Source: Didymella arachidicola (lineage: Eukaryota > Ascomycota > Dothideomycetes > Pleosporales > Didymellaceae). Taken from it: a DNA stretch of 64,000 bases. The first letter of the stretch is position 1. Each line of letters starts with the position of its first letter. Location: the NCBI GenBank assembly GCA_016630955.3, contig CM049992.1:1798001-1862000 (forward strand), written 5' to 3'. Below, piece after piece: positions 1 to 10,846 of this stretch. The notes under the pieces are model-generated. The model was not told the DNA's origin. It worked only from the letters and a program-made list of their open reading frames with translations, and did not search any database. The position numbers and the translations under genes are program-made.

Positions 1-703
1 CTACTGCATGGGCAATCATGTCCTTCTCAACCACATCCTCCGATTCCTGGGTTTTCCCGTCTACCTTGGCCCAGCCCGCACTCGGCCACGTATCGACTCT
101 GTGCCCACCGGTGAATTTCCCGGCTGGATCCATCTGGTGAACATAATCACGCTGTCCGATGGCCAAGTCTGGACCATGGACGTTGGCTTCGGTGGTGACG
201 GTCCCACAAGACCCATGCCGCTGGTCCACGACAAGCCACAAGTCAATCTCGGCAGCCAGGAGGTCCGTCTGGTCCATGAATGGATCCCCACACAGTTACA
301 CCGCACAGAAGTAAGCAAGCTCTGGATCTACGAGTATCGTAATGGGAAGGACAGGCCGTGGAATTCGTTCTACGCTTTCTCCGAAACGGAGGCGATGGAG
401 GCAGACTTCCATGTTATCAACCACTTCACGGGTACATCGCCTGACAGCCACCAAACGGTCACGCAACTACTCGTCAAGTTCTTGAGAAGGGAAAAGCATG
501 ATGGATCTGGTGATCAAGAGATCTACGGTAAGCGCATGCTGGTCAATGCAGTGGTGAAAGAGAATCTCGGCGGCAAAACAAAGGTCGTAGAGGAGTGCAA
601 GACGGAGGCAGACCGAATCAGAGTCTTAAAGGATTGGTTCGGTATTACTCTTACAGAGGAAGAAAAGGAAGCTATTAAGGGGACAGCGACGGAGCTGAAG
701 TAG
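1..703 (+). CDS. Arylamine N-acetyltransferase, 3' part
   Basis: This is the C-terminal part of an arylamine N-acetyltransferase (NAT), which moves an acetyl or malonyl group from CoA to arylamines through a Cys-His-Asp triad; fungal relatives detoxify benzoxazolinones and other arylamines. The frame is open at the left edge, so the N-terminus is outside the window. The first codons read Tyr-Cys-Met-Gly-Asn and fit the family's RGGYCxExN active-site motif, so the nucleophile Cys is at 5-7. The His follows in GWIHLVNI (131-133) and the Asp in MDVGFGG (179-181), both with the expected spacing. The frame runs without introns to TAG at 701-703 and the C-terminus is Glu/Lys rich. Family assignment rests on the triad context; the substrate is not known. 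Confidence 0.85.
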   Translation, partial: YCMGNHVLLNHILRFLGFPVYLGPARTRPRIDSVPTGEFPGWIHLVNIITLSDGQVWTMDVGFGGDGPTRPMPLVHDKPQVNLGSQEVRLVHEWIPTQLHRTEVSKLWIYEYRNGKDRPWNSFYAFSETEAMEADFHVINHFTGTSPDSHQTVTQLLVKFLRREKHDGSGDQEIYGKRMLVNAVVKENLGGKTKVVEECKTEADRIRVLKDWFGITLTEEEKEAIKGTATELK

Positions 704-1050
704 TTTGGACGGGTAGACAGTTGTTTGTGTGTCTGTCATCGCGCGTTGTTCTCGTAAGTTTGTGTTAGACTGACATGCATCATATCTAGACTGCGCAAAT
801 TGGTATCATCCAAAGTAGTGAGCAAGTTCGAGCTGGAGTAGCTGATGTTTGCGCTCCTCAGAATGCATCGAAGAATAGACCATTTGAGTTGAGCTCGTGT
901 GAACATTTCTTTAATTCTCGCACTTCGGCATATCTGCCTTCACTCTTGCCTGCCACCCTGCCTGGAGATACATATACACTGACGCACCTCATCTCTTTCC
1001 CACCACCCCGCCAGAAACAAATTCAACTGCACCACTCCGTCACGCTGATA
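704..1050. other. Intergenic spacer
   Basis: Between the NAT stop and the next ATG. The last part is pyrimidine and CA rich, as usual for a fungal 5' leader; no gene is seen. Confidence 0.5.
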
Positions 1051-2043
1051 ATGAACGCTGCTCCATCAGAGACGATCCTGCCATGGGCGCCGAACATGGT
1101 CTATCGAACTCGTCGCCACAGGAATCTGCCGCAGACGCTGTGCGAGAAGTTCATTGAGCAACAGGTCTTCACCTTCTTCCGGACCTACCTTCCTATGGGG
1201 GGACCGAACTATAACTACGGCCCAGTGATGGAACGCGCAACACGTTTCGTGCTATACATCGTAAGTCAACGCGAACTGCCGGCCACTAAAGGCATCATCT
1301 TGATCCAGAGCAGGACCTACTCTGCGACGACGTCGACTTCCGCCATGCCTTCTTCACAATGCTGCAGAATCGAGCGTGCCCAAACTCCAAGGCCGCCTCG
1401 ACCTTTCAAAACCGCGAACTTGTCAACCTCCTGAGGATTCTGGCAGAATACCAATGGTCTGGTAACGACCAAGTAGCCGTATCGCGTGCTTACAAGCTTG
1501 TATATCCATCAGGCCGATAGACCCATGGACGACTGACTGACAATCTTCAGGGCTTCTACGCACGCGACTCCGCCATGATCGACCAGCTAGCCTGGGGTCT
1601 GACACACCCTGGTAACGCTCACGCCGGCGTGCGACGCAATTTTGATGATCCCTTCTTCATCGCCGTACTGCTGATTCGCCACTTCAAGTACCACGGCGGC
1701 CTCATCCTCCCACCTCTGCAAGCCGCTCGCATCAAGCAGGCGATCCATGAGATGCTGATCATGAGCGAGAAGGCGCTGAATCGGAGCACTGAGACGTTGT
1801 TTATGTACTACCCGAACTGGTGAGCTGCCTCGAGGTTGTTGGATCGTCGAGTACTGACTTTTGTATAGGCGCGATAGTCTAGGCTTGAAGAAGCCGCCTG
1901 GGTTGGGTGGTCGTGCAAGGGTAGTAACTACTGGACTTTCAGTGACGGTGGGCTATGATGTTGTTCGGCCAGCAAGCGATGAATTGCCACCAGCTGGACC
2001 GATTGCTTTTGGCGCCATTGGTGAGAACCGTCCCCATCGCTGA
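1051..2043 (+). CDS. Conserved hypothetical protein, four exons
   Basis: I do not recognise this protein. Proposed exons are 1051-1260, 1314-1472, 1551-1819 and 1869-2043, giving about 270 residues. The introns start GTAAGT, GTAGCC and GTGAGC and end CAG, TCAG and TATAG; the first acceptor could also be 1310, which keeps the frame. The joined frame is protein-like throughout: a helical N-terminal half with an FIEQQVFTFFRTYLPMGG stretch, a central segment around GFYARDSAMIDQLAWGL, and a Gly/Pro-rich C-terminus. The ATG at 1051 was chosen because the upstream open frame has only a TTG and looks like leader sequence. There is no signal peptide or membrane segment. The exon phases agree with one another, which makes the gene model more certain than its function. 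Confidence 0.65.
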
Positions 2044-2657
2044 GCGGCAATCAGTGGATGTTGTGGGGCACAAGGAATTGTCACTGAGTAGGTTGGCAAA
2101 CATGGCAAGGTTCCGAACGAACCCAAGCTGTGAAGCAAAGCCAACGGTTTATATATCAGGATTTGTAACTCAACGTTTGCTTGTACTTTGCAACATGTCC
2201 GTTAAAAACGAAACTCATCACCTCATTTCACATCTGGAACGACAAATGAGAGTACTCATATCTGAGATGTGGGCCTCCCCGCTATTGATCTAAATGCTAC
2301 CTGTGATGCAGCCTTCTCTAGGCTTATGGAATTTCCATCAAATTGTGAGACCGTCAGCCCGCTCCATGAACTCTCACTTCTGAAGTCTCTGAATACCTTC
2401 CGCACTCCTTACGTGGGCATGACCGTCATCAAGGAGCCTAATCATTTGATTCACGCTAGCCTTTTGACTTTTCCGTTCTCGCGCTATAAGCAATTTGCAG
2501 CGGACAACGCGGAGCATTACACATATTGCAGGATTACTGACCCGAATGGTCTGAAGATAAAATCGACTCCTCGCATGGAAACAGATGCAAAACTGTCTCT
2601 GACACTTACTATATTTGCTATCTCCTCATTGAACGTACCGGACGCTTTCCCAAAGTC
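2044..2657. other. Intergenic spacer
   Basis: An open frame at 2269-2826 has no recognisable domain and overlaps the better-supported GFA fragment, so it was not called. Nothing else is seen. Confidence 0.4.
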
Positions 2658-3032
2658 ATGTCAAACGCACCCTCCGTCGGCGATTCTAACAAATCGCAGC
2701 CATACTTCGTGCAGTCGATGGAGTGCAACTGCACTGACTGCCGCAAACTTACGGCCTCGATGTTCCCTTCGATGCTCGACATCGATAATGCGCATCTGCA
2801 GCACGTTCGCGGTGAGGAGGCGCTGAAGACTTTCGCTACCACCAAAAGTATCGAGAGTGGGAAGATGATGACGAACTACTTTCGTGGGGACTGTGGAAGC
2901 TTGATGTTTCGTGTTAGCGAGCGATATCCTGGCACAGTTTGTTGAAGCTAGGCATGGTGGATGACTTCAATCTTGTTGAGGGCAGGCTGAGGCCGACGAT
3001 GGAGGTGTATCTGAAGGATAGATGTAATTAGG
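2658..3032 (+). pseudogene. GFA/CENP-V zinc-domain protein, broken
   Basis: The frame at 2658-2945 carries the second half of a glutathione-dependent formaldehyde-activating enzyme (GFA, CENP-V) fold: the zinc-binding CNCTDCRK motif, then an FRGDCGSLMFR motif and a Tyr-Pro-Gly turn. Two things are missing. The usual N-terminal GxCxCGxV zinc motif is not present upstream of CNCTDC. The frame also stops at TGA 2943-2945, while the normal tail (LKLGMVDDF ... EVYLKDR) continues in another frame to TAG at 3030-3032. One missing or two extra bases near 2938-2944 would explain this. It is therefore a decayed copy, or a gene with a sequencing error and an unrecognised first exon. Confidence 0.55.
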
Positions 3033-5504
3033 TGAGAGGGGTAGAATGCGAAACTGTTGCGAAGTTTGATGGGTTACCTAGGTAGTATATGGGCTGTGAT
3101 GGCGCCGCTGTGTGTGCGGGAGAGGGCTGTTACTTTCGGGAAAGTCCGATTATCTGGATATTGACTATGATCTGATGATCGTTAGGATCTGTTTACTTTT
3201 CGGTAACGGCGAGTACTGGAATGTGTCCATAGAAAATCCTTCTCAAATGATCAAAAGCAGCCCGCTTATCAAGAGCAGCGTACAGGCAACGAAGGATCGA
3301 TGAAGCTCAAAATGCCATGCGCGGGATTGCAATCAAGCAACATGGTGACCCACCTGGGCAGTCACGGAGAGCGTGCGAACTGTTTCCCTTTCTCCCGAAA
3401 GTCTTAGCTCACCATGTCGATATCGATCATCGAGAGGTTTGAGGCATGGACAAGGCCCATCCAGAGCGCAAGGCACCGCGGCGTCAGGGCCGACACCCAG
3501 GTTGTTGCAAGTCGCCCTAAACTACCATCGAGTAGCCCTGTCAGGACCTGATCAAACCCAGCCCACATGAGTACTATGATTTGGTGCTGGCGGATATGGG
3601 TGTAGAGGGCTGCATATCTGTATCTATACAGCATACGGAGATATGTGGGCCATATGACCGGCATTCGTGATCAGGCGCAAGGTCACTGCTGGGGTGAGCG
3701 TCCAAGGTGAAGTCGAAAGAGGTAATCGAGCGAAAAAACTAAGCAGCAGCAGCATACTCTTGATCATATTAGAAGGCAAGCATGTCTTTCAAAAGTATTT
3801 GTGAGCGACAAAGTAGATCATAAACAGCTCACGCCGAAACCAAGGAGGGAGTCGTTGCCTTGATAATTCACAGGGGGTTATGGTGCGAGACGGTCGACCA
3901 TGGTTTGAACTAGAAAAATGCGAATACCCTCCAATTTAACGCTAGAGCGTGAGGTAGAAGCATTGACTACATTTGAGCGTGGGCGCATGATACTGGATAG
4001 CATGACGAAGCCTACAGCTTGGCTGAGCATGTGCCTCATCCTGGAGTACCGAACAAAAGGGTGGTGGTCACGGATTTCGGCGTGAGCGAGATCTTGGAAA
4101 TTCCAGGGCCTGGCATAGGAAGATCGACTGTGTGACAGGAGGGCAGCAGGCTTGGCTGCGGCCAGCCTTATTAGTAAACGCAATATTGGGCCGTGGAAAC
4201 CCCAGAGATGCAGGCTTGCCAAGCCCGTCGCTCAGTCCGCTGTTCAGGAAAAATCTCAATTCCGCCTCGTATTGCCTTCAAGATCTCTCGAGGTACCGAA
4301 TGGAAGCTAATGCTGATCTGGGCCACCGCGCGCTGGTGTAGGGACTTCATCCCACCCGACCCTGGCCTTCGATGCAGGCAAGCTCATATGCACTCCTTCT
4401 CGTGTGACTGGGTTCCTCGGAGAATGATTGGCCTCCACGGAAGCCGTATATAAGACGAATCATCGTAGCTCGAATCGAAGTCATAACTATCCCAAATCCA
4501 ATATTTATTGCCGATGTAAGGTACCATAAAAATTTAGTCAGTACGAAAAGCCAAATTTCTGCATCGTAGAGATCAATCGTGGCAAAACTCGAAGCGTGCT
4601 TTGTACGATTCGTGATCTCTTGTTGAGTATGAAAGTTGATGAACGAAGGATGTCGTGCCCTCGGTGTTCCCCTTTGCGAGGAGCCCGCGCGGCGCACATT
4701 TCTTGCCTCTCGAACAACACACAATTGCCGCCATCAAACCATCATTGTGCTTCATCGGCGCCATCTGCTGTGCCGTAGCCATTATCACGAAGCGCTTGTT
4801 CGATTTCCGGCTGCGAATGGTCATAATGCAACCTTGTTATCCTGCCACTTTGGCACCAAGCCCTTGGCCGTTTCCGCCCGCAGCTTAATGAGGAAGGTTC
4901 ACTGCGCAAAATCCTGGGCGGGACTGGGCATTGTCTTGCTGCTGGGAGGAAGCTTCCACCACCGCAGCCCAGCTTATCTTTTCGATCTTAGCATGGGCTT
5001 GGAGAGTCTTTTTCGAACGTTCTAACGGCGGATCGTGGCAACATCGCTGCATGGATTGGCGTTTGACTTTCATACTCTCCTCCCTTTCTCGTCCTGACTC
5101 CGGGGGCCTCACTACACTCCGGGCTTGTCCCACGGCCTTGGGTACTTTGAGAGACGCGCTTAGCAGCGGTATGGAGCTAAATCAGCGCTTCTGTGATCCA
5201 TTGATTGCACGAGGCGCAGTTCCAATGTCTTGGAAGTGATAACTGGCCACGGTTTGCTTCTGAACGGTGGAGAACTGTTCCTTGTCGTGTGTAGCATCCT
5301 TGCGCAACTCCGGGCTATCGTGCTGGCCTGGACCTTCGCATTGCGCCTATATGAACGGACTGAGTGCCAACTTGACGGAACCAGTCGTGCAGGTTCTTCT
5401 GGCTTTCACCTCCTCGTGCACAGGGGGTTGCCGAGTTTGATCAGTTCAATTTAGCTTCCCATCTTGCGACTCTCGACCTGAAAACTTCCAGATCAACCAC
5501 CACA
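3033..5504. other. Long stretch without a recognised gene
   Basis: About 2.5 kb. Short open frames exist on both strands (for example 3404-3664 and 3878-4222 on minus), but none has a motif, plausible splice structure or family resemblance. The last 60 bases are a pyrimidine/CA-rich leader for the PTR2 gene. Confidence 0.4.
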
Positions 5505-7387
5505 ATGGCTGCCACAGTGAACACCAAGGCTAGCCTCGAGATCACAAAGGGTGCGACTGCCCTCGACCCGATCCCTCTCGATGCCAGCGAGTCCAACTCG
5601 GTTTATGATGACAATGAAAGGCTGCTAGGCCCTTTCCCCACTGAGGAGGAATGGGCAACACTTCCTCGTGTGCCCGGTCGTATCCCATGGACAGCCTGGA
5701 CCGTTGCCTCCGTCGAGTTTGTCGAACGCTTCTCATACTATGGCACATCTGCTGTTTTCGTCAACTTCATTCAGAAGAAGCTTCCCCCTGGTAGCAAAAC
5801 TGGCGCCGGTTTCCTCAAGAAGCCCGGTTCTGGTGCTCTCAACATGGGACAGCGTGCCTCGACCGGAATGACAACCTGTAAGTCCGTTGATCATCTTTCT
5901 ACGATTACTGCTAACTTCTTTCAGTCAACCAATTCTGGTCTTACTTCACGCCTTTGTTCGGGGCCTGGATTGCAGACGAGTACTGGGGACGTTACAAGAC
6001 TATTCAATGGGCCAACTGGATTTCAATTATCGGTCACATCATTTTGATCTTCTCGGCCATTCCCCAGGTCATTGTCAAACCCAACGTCGCTATGGGTATC
6101 TTCGCTACCGGTCTCGTCATCATGGGAATCGGTACAGGTGGCTTCAAGTCCAACATCTCTCCGCTTATCGCCGAACAGTACAAAAACCAGAAGGCGTACG
6201 TCCGCACCAGGAAGGATGGTAAGAAGGAGATCGTCGATCCCGCTACTACCACAGCGCGTATCTACATCTACTTCTACCTACTTATAAACGCTGGTTCCTT
6301 GACAGGTTCTCTTGCCATGGTTTACTCTGAACATTTCGTGGGCTTCTGGTTGAGTTTCACTCTGCCGACTATCTGCTACTTGGCCTGCCCTCTCATCCTC
6401 ATGTATTTCAAGAAGACCTACAAGCTGGCGCCACCCACCGGATCTGTCATGGGCAAGGCGTGGAAGCTCATCCGATTTGCCATCAAGAAGAGTGATCGCA
6501 AAAACATCCTCAGGGACCCTCTCTTCTGGGACCGCATCAAGCCAAGTGAGCTGCGTGCTCGCGGAGAATCACTCCCGGCTTTCATGACCTTCGATGATGA
6601 GTGGGTTGATGAGGTTCGTCGTGGTGTACTCGCTTGCAAGGTATTTCTCTGGTTTCCTTTATACTGGTTATCGTACAACCAGATGATGAATAATCTTGTC
6701 TCTCAAGCTGGTACGATGAACCTGGGTAGCACTCCCAACGACATTGTCTCAAAGCTCAACCCAATCTTCATCGTCATCGTCATTCCCATCATGGACTTCA
6801 TCATCTATCCCGCCCTTCGCAAAGCCGGCGTCGTCCTCTCGCCCATCAAAAAGATCACAGCTGGGTTCGCACTAAGCTCTTTTGCCATGGTATCTGCCTG
6901 CGTCACTCAGTACTACATCTACAAGATGAGTCCTTGCGGCAACCAGATCAACAAGCTCACTAAGGCGGGCAAGGACTGCAGCGCTGACATATCTGTCTGG
7001 GTGCAAGTCTTCCCTTATGGTTTAGTTGGTATGTCTGAGGTACTCGCTTCCATTACGAAGCTCGAGTATGCTTACACCAAGGCCCCTGCCAACATGAAGT
7101 CCACCGTCCAGGCCATCGCGCTATCCACGTCCGCTGTCTCCGCTGCTCTTGGCCAGGCCCTTGTCGCTCTATCTGACGACCCACTTCTCGTCTGGAATTA
7201 CGGATCCGTTGCTGTCGTTGCTGCCATCGGTGGTATTGGTTTCTACTGCACCTTCCGCAAGGCTGATGCCGAAGAGGACGCCCTCAACAACCTCAGGGAA
7301 AGCGAGTACCTCGGTACTCGGGCACAGACAGATGCTGAGGCTGTTTCAGTTCACCGTGTTAGGAACGAGAAGAACGAGAAGCTCTAG
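5505..7387 (+). CDS. PTR2-type di/tripeptide:proton symporter
   Basis: A proton-dependent oligopeptide transporter (POT/PTR2 family) of about 611 residues, importing di- and tripeptides across the plasma membrane. Exons are 5505-5877 and 5925-7387; the 47-nt intron (GTAAGT..TTTCAG) joins a phase-1 codon and restores FNQFWSYFTPLFGAWIAD, as in the family. Seen in the sequence are the family motif ExxERFxYYG (EFVERFSYYG) in the first membrane segment, the second PTR2 signature FYLLINAGSL near 6270-6303, and about twelve hydrophobic segments. The N-terminal 60 residues are acidic and cytoplasmic in type, and the C-terminal tail is charged (LNNLRESEYLGTRAQ). The length is normal for fungal PTR2. 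The gene looks intact. Peptide preference cannot be read from the sequence. Confidence 0.93.
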
Positions 7388-7930
7388 ATATAGGACCAAT
7401 CTCCGGAGGATAGTAATGGCTGATGACTGACGCGAGAGATACCCAATACAGTGTTCTGCAGTTGAATAAACGGATAATGCATGTGCCAATGTCGCCTACA
7501 CTGTTGAATTTTTTTTACGATCCTTGCGACTTCACGCTGATACAAAAACCTACGGTAGAACGACGAACGAAATGTGCAATGCTCCCGAGAAGCTGTGAAG
7601 GACGGCGCAAGAATGTGGTGGGGCATCAGCAACCCAGAGGATACTGGACGATCTGATTGGTGCCCTCGTCTGCCTCCTTCCAGACCCGCAGACAGTTTTG
7701 CAGTATTTGTTGTGACGCCTACCACGACTGCCAGACTTCTCGATGGATGTGCTGCACGTATTCTCTAGACCCGTCAGCATGGGTGATCTAGCGTCCGAGG
7801 GAAGGTCCAGGCCAAAGTCGTACTCAAGGCGAGTATAACATCATGAGACCCTCAGTCATGTTGCTGCGCACCGCTGCCATCGGTCCCTTTCAATTTTAAG
7901 AATCTTTCCCACCGTTTTACAGCAGCCTCG
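7388..7930. other. Intergenic spacer
   Basis: Holds the PTR2 3' region and the leader of the GMC pseudogene. No gene is seen. Confidence 0.4.
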
Positions 7931-9674
7931 ATGATACGTGTCTGGCATCTCCTGATAGTATGTGGCTTCGCTGGAGCGCATGCCCGCGACAATGCGACTC
8001 CACATACTTCAGGCAACAAGACTGTGAGCTTACCCGACGCTACGTATGATTACATCGTGGTTGGAGGGGGCCCTTCCGGATTGATAGTATCCGAACGACT
8101 CGCTGAGACAGGAAAGTCAGTTCTCGTCTTGGAGCGAGGTACAGCTTCCCTGTTCGTATCTGGTGGCAACGTCCTTACGTCCTGGAACGATACACTTACC
8201 ATTTTCGATGTGCCGGCTTGGCCGGGAGTCAATGCTCTTTGCACCGACGTGCCTACAGGCGCTATAGCTGGCTGTCTCCTTGGCGGTGGAACCGCCGTTA
8301 ACGGCCTGCAGTTCGTACACCCACCGACCTTCGATTTTGACGACAGATGGCCTGTGGGTTGGCGCTGGGACGATGTGAATGATGCAGCTGCAAGACTGTA
8401 TGAACGCAATCCCGGGGCATTGATTCCTTCAGCCGATGGGAAGCTCTATGACAATGATGTTAGGGATGTTGTCTCAAAATTCTTCGCCTTGGGTGGCTAT
8501 GCGCAAGTCGACACCACCAAGGAGCCAGATAGAAAGTACAAAGTTTGGTCTTACCCGGCACTCAACACTGGCCAAGGCTTCCGAGCTGGTCCTGTGCGCA
8601 CATATCTGCCACTTGTGGAGAAACTTCCTAACTTTGAACTTGAGCTGTATACCAAGGTCATTCGCGCGGTGCGCACTGGTTCATTGGTGACAGGTGTTGA
8701 GGTTTAGAGTACCGCTGGCCAGCGATCCATCATCAACATCAACAGGGGTGGCAAGGCTGGCGCTATGTCAAGTCCGAGACTACTTTTCAATACTGGCATT
8801 GGTCCTCTGGAGCAGATCAAGATTGTTCAAAATGGTACTGCCAATGTTACCCTTCCTCCACGCGAAGATTGGATTGAGTCACTAGTCGGCTTCGTGCGAG
8901 ACCACACCATCGTAATCGTGACTTTCGATGTTCCCGATAGCACAAACGTACTGAACCAAACGACCTTCATAAGTCCCAGCGAGGATATCAAGGAACCATA
9001 CGCCCGCGGGTCTGGCCCTCTTACTCAAGCTTGGAACCGGCTAATGTCCTACACGACAGTCACGAACGATGATGGACACAAGACATTTATTCAGACTCAT
9101 GTCACTGGTTTGTTCAATGGTACGGTACAGTTCCTCGTCGCTGTTACCCACAACTCTACGTCGAATGGCTCATTGGGCATCACGTCTGATGGCAATACGA
9201 CATGGATCAAGAACCCACATCTGAACTCAGCTTCGGACAGGGAAGCGATGACAAAGGCACTCGACGTACTCCTCGCTATCAGTCGCCTGCCTGGAAGTCC
9301 GCTTTCGTACAGTCCTTCGAACGCCACCGGTGCGTCAATCCTTCGTGTTGCTTTGGGTCAGCAAGATCCCAACAATAGGATGATTCCTGGGCAGCACATG
9401 ATAGGCACCACAATCATGGGTACGGATGATGGAACGAAGAACGGAAGTAGTGTGGTTGACACAGATTGCAAGGTTTACGGGACTGGTGAGTTATGAGAAG
9501 CAACTGTAAAGTCCAAAAACTGACATGTCAGACAATTTGTTCGTTGTGGATGCTGGGATGCACGCAGACCTCCCCACCGGCAACATCATGGCTATCGTGA
9601 TGGTTGCGGCTGAGCATGTTGCGCAGAAAATCATAGCCCTTGATGACACACGGAACGGTACTGGCTTTCCGTAA
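7931..9674 (+). pseudogene. Cellobiose-dehydrogenase-like GMC flavoprotein, broken by one stop
   Basis: A secreted GMC flavin oxidoreductase closest in style to the flavin domain of cellobiose dehydrogenase (AA3_1). A signal peptide (MIRVWHLLIVCGFAGAHA) precedes the FAD-binding DYIVVGGGPSG motif. The C-terminal half has QHMIGTTIMGTDDG, with the likely active-site His, and VYGTDNLFVVDAG, then TGNIM, with the likely Asn. Exon 1 is 7931-9485; intron 9486-9531 (GTGAGT..GTCAG); exon 2 is 9532-9674. The single defect in an otherwise continuous frame is TAG at 8705-8707. About 20 codons later a few residues of the conserved strand before AGAMSSPRLLFN are missing, so a small in-frame deletion is likely too. 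Everything downstream is well preserved, which suggests recent loss, readthrough or a base-call error. No cytochrome domain precedes it. Confidence 0.8.
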
Positions 9675-10846
9675 CAGGATATGCAGCGTGGCAGTTGAAG
9701 GCCAAGAACTGTGTCGGACAGGAATTAGATAGCACGCGCTCTTTTAACCCCCCCAACCCCAGCACCTCTTAATTTTTAGTTTTCTAGCTCGACGGTCCGA
9801 TTACTCCGGCGCATACTTTGGTGCACCGGATCAGAGTGATGCAACTGCAAAGGCGGTGTTCAGATACGGGCATCAATGACCTTCAAGATCACCAATCCTG
9901 TGCGAAACTAGTCCTCGCCATAAAGCCCCATTCATGCCCTGGTTCTTCTTCTTCTTTTTCTGACTTATTTACATCTGAGGGCTATGCGTGCATCATATCA
10001 ACATGGAAATCGTCGTTGAAAGCTGGCCTGTCGCCTGCGTTTGGACGACCACCATCTCTTCCCATCCCATAATCCTCTTCAGTACATCTTCTCTAACTCT
10101 TATATCCTTTCTATCGCGACCATCACTTCCCACAGGCTCCAAGGTTTGGTCAAGCAGCTGCATCTTCGCAACCTCATGACCCTGAATGGACCGCTATGTT
10201 GTGTTCATGTGCCCTCTGAATGCACGCTCGCAAACTGATGGAAACGTTGCAGACTGGTCACCTCCACCCTGTTCGCATTCAGGCCACCGGGCAGCGCTTC
10301 AATATTCTGACGAAGCTTATAATTGTCAACGTGCGACTTTCAAAACCTCTCTGAAGCATTGCCACTTCCTTGTTACTGCAACATCCACGACCTTCAATAT
10401 TCTGATTCCGAGCACCATGCGAAATACCTGGCGATTGTAGTATGTGAAATAGTACGAAGTTCAGATTTTACTCTCCCGAATTTCAGTGTGTGAGGATGCG
10501 GCTCATGCGCTTCGTTCTCCTTTTACCCGTGGACAGATTGCGTCACCAGGGTCTTCAAAAAGTGAGCAACGCCATAGAGACCTTTGGGTACCCTCATAAA
10601 ACTTTAGGTGTTGGAGAAGATCTACGGAGTCTCTAGCTCGCCTGCTCCTTGGTCAGCTTGCGTATCTTCCTGGTACATACGACTGCACGATCCAGAAGTA
10701 GCCGCCAACAAGTCAACGGTCCGACCCTACCACACACTGAGAAACTTCACATTCGAATATTCTCGTGTCATCAGCCCTCTCTGTATTTTTGCCATTAGCA
10801 CTTGATCGCACTTAACAACAGCACATCCGCCCCAGCCCCGGCTCTC
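9675..10846. other. Intergenic spacer
   Basis: About 1.2 kb with C- and T-rich runs and no open frame resembling a protein family. The last part is probably the leader of the coiled-coil gene. Confidence 0.4.

Noticed and set aside
2269..2826. 185-codon plus-strand ORF
   Set aside because: No family resemblance, an alternative start only, and it overlaps the GFA fragment in another frame.
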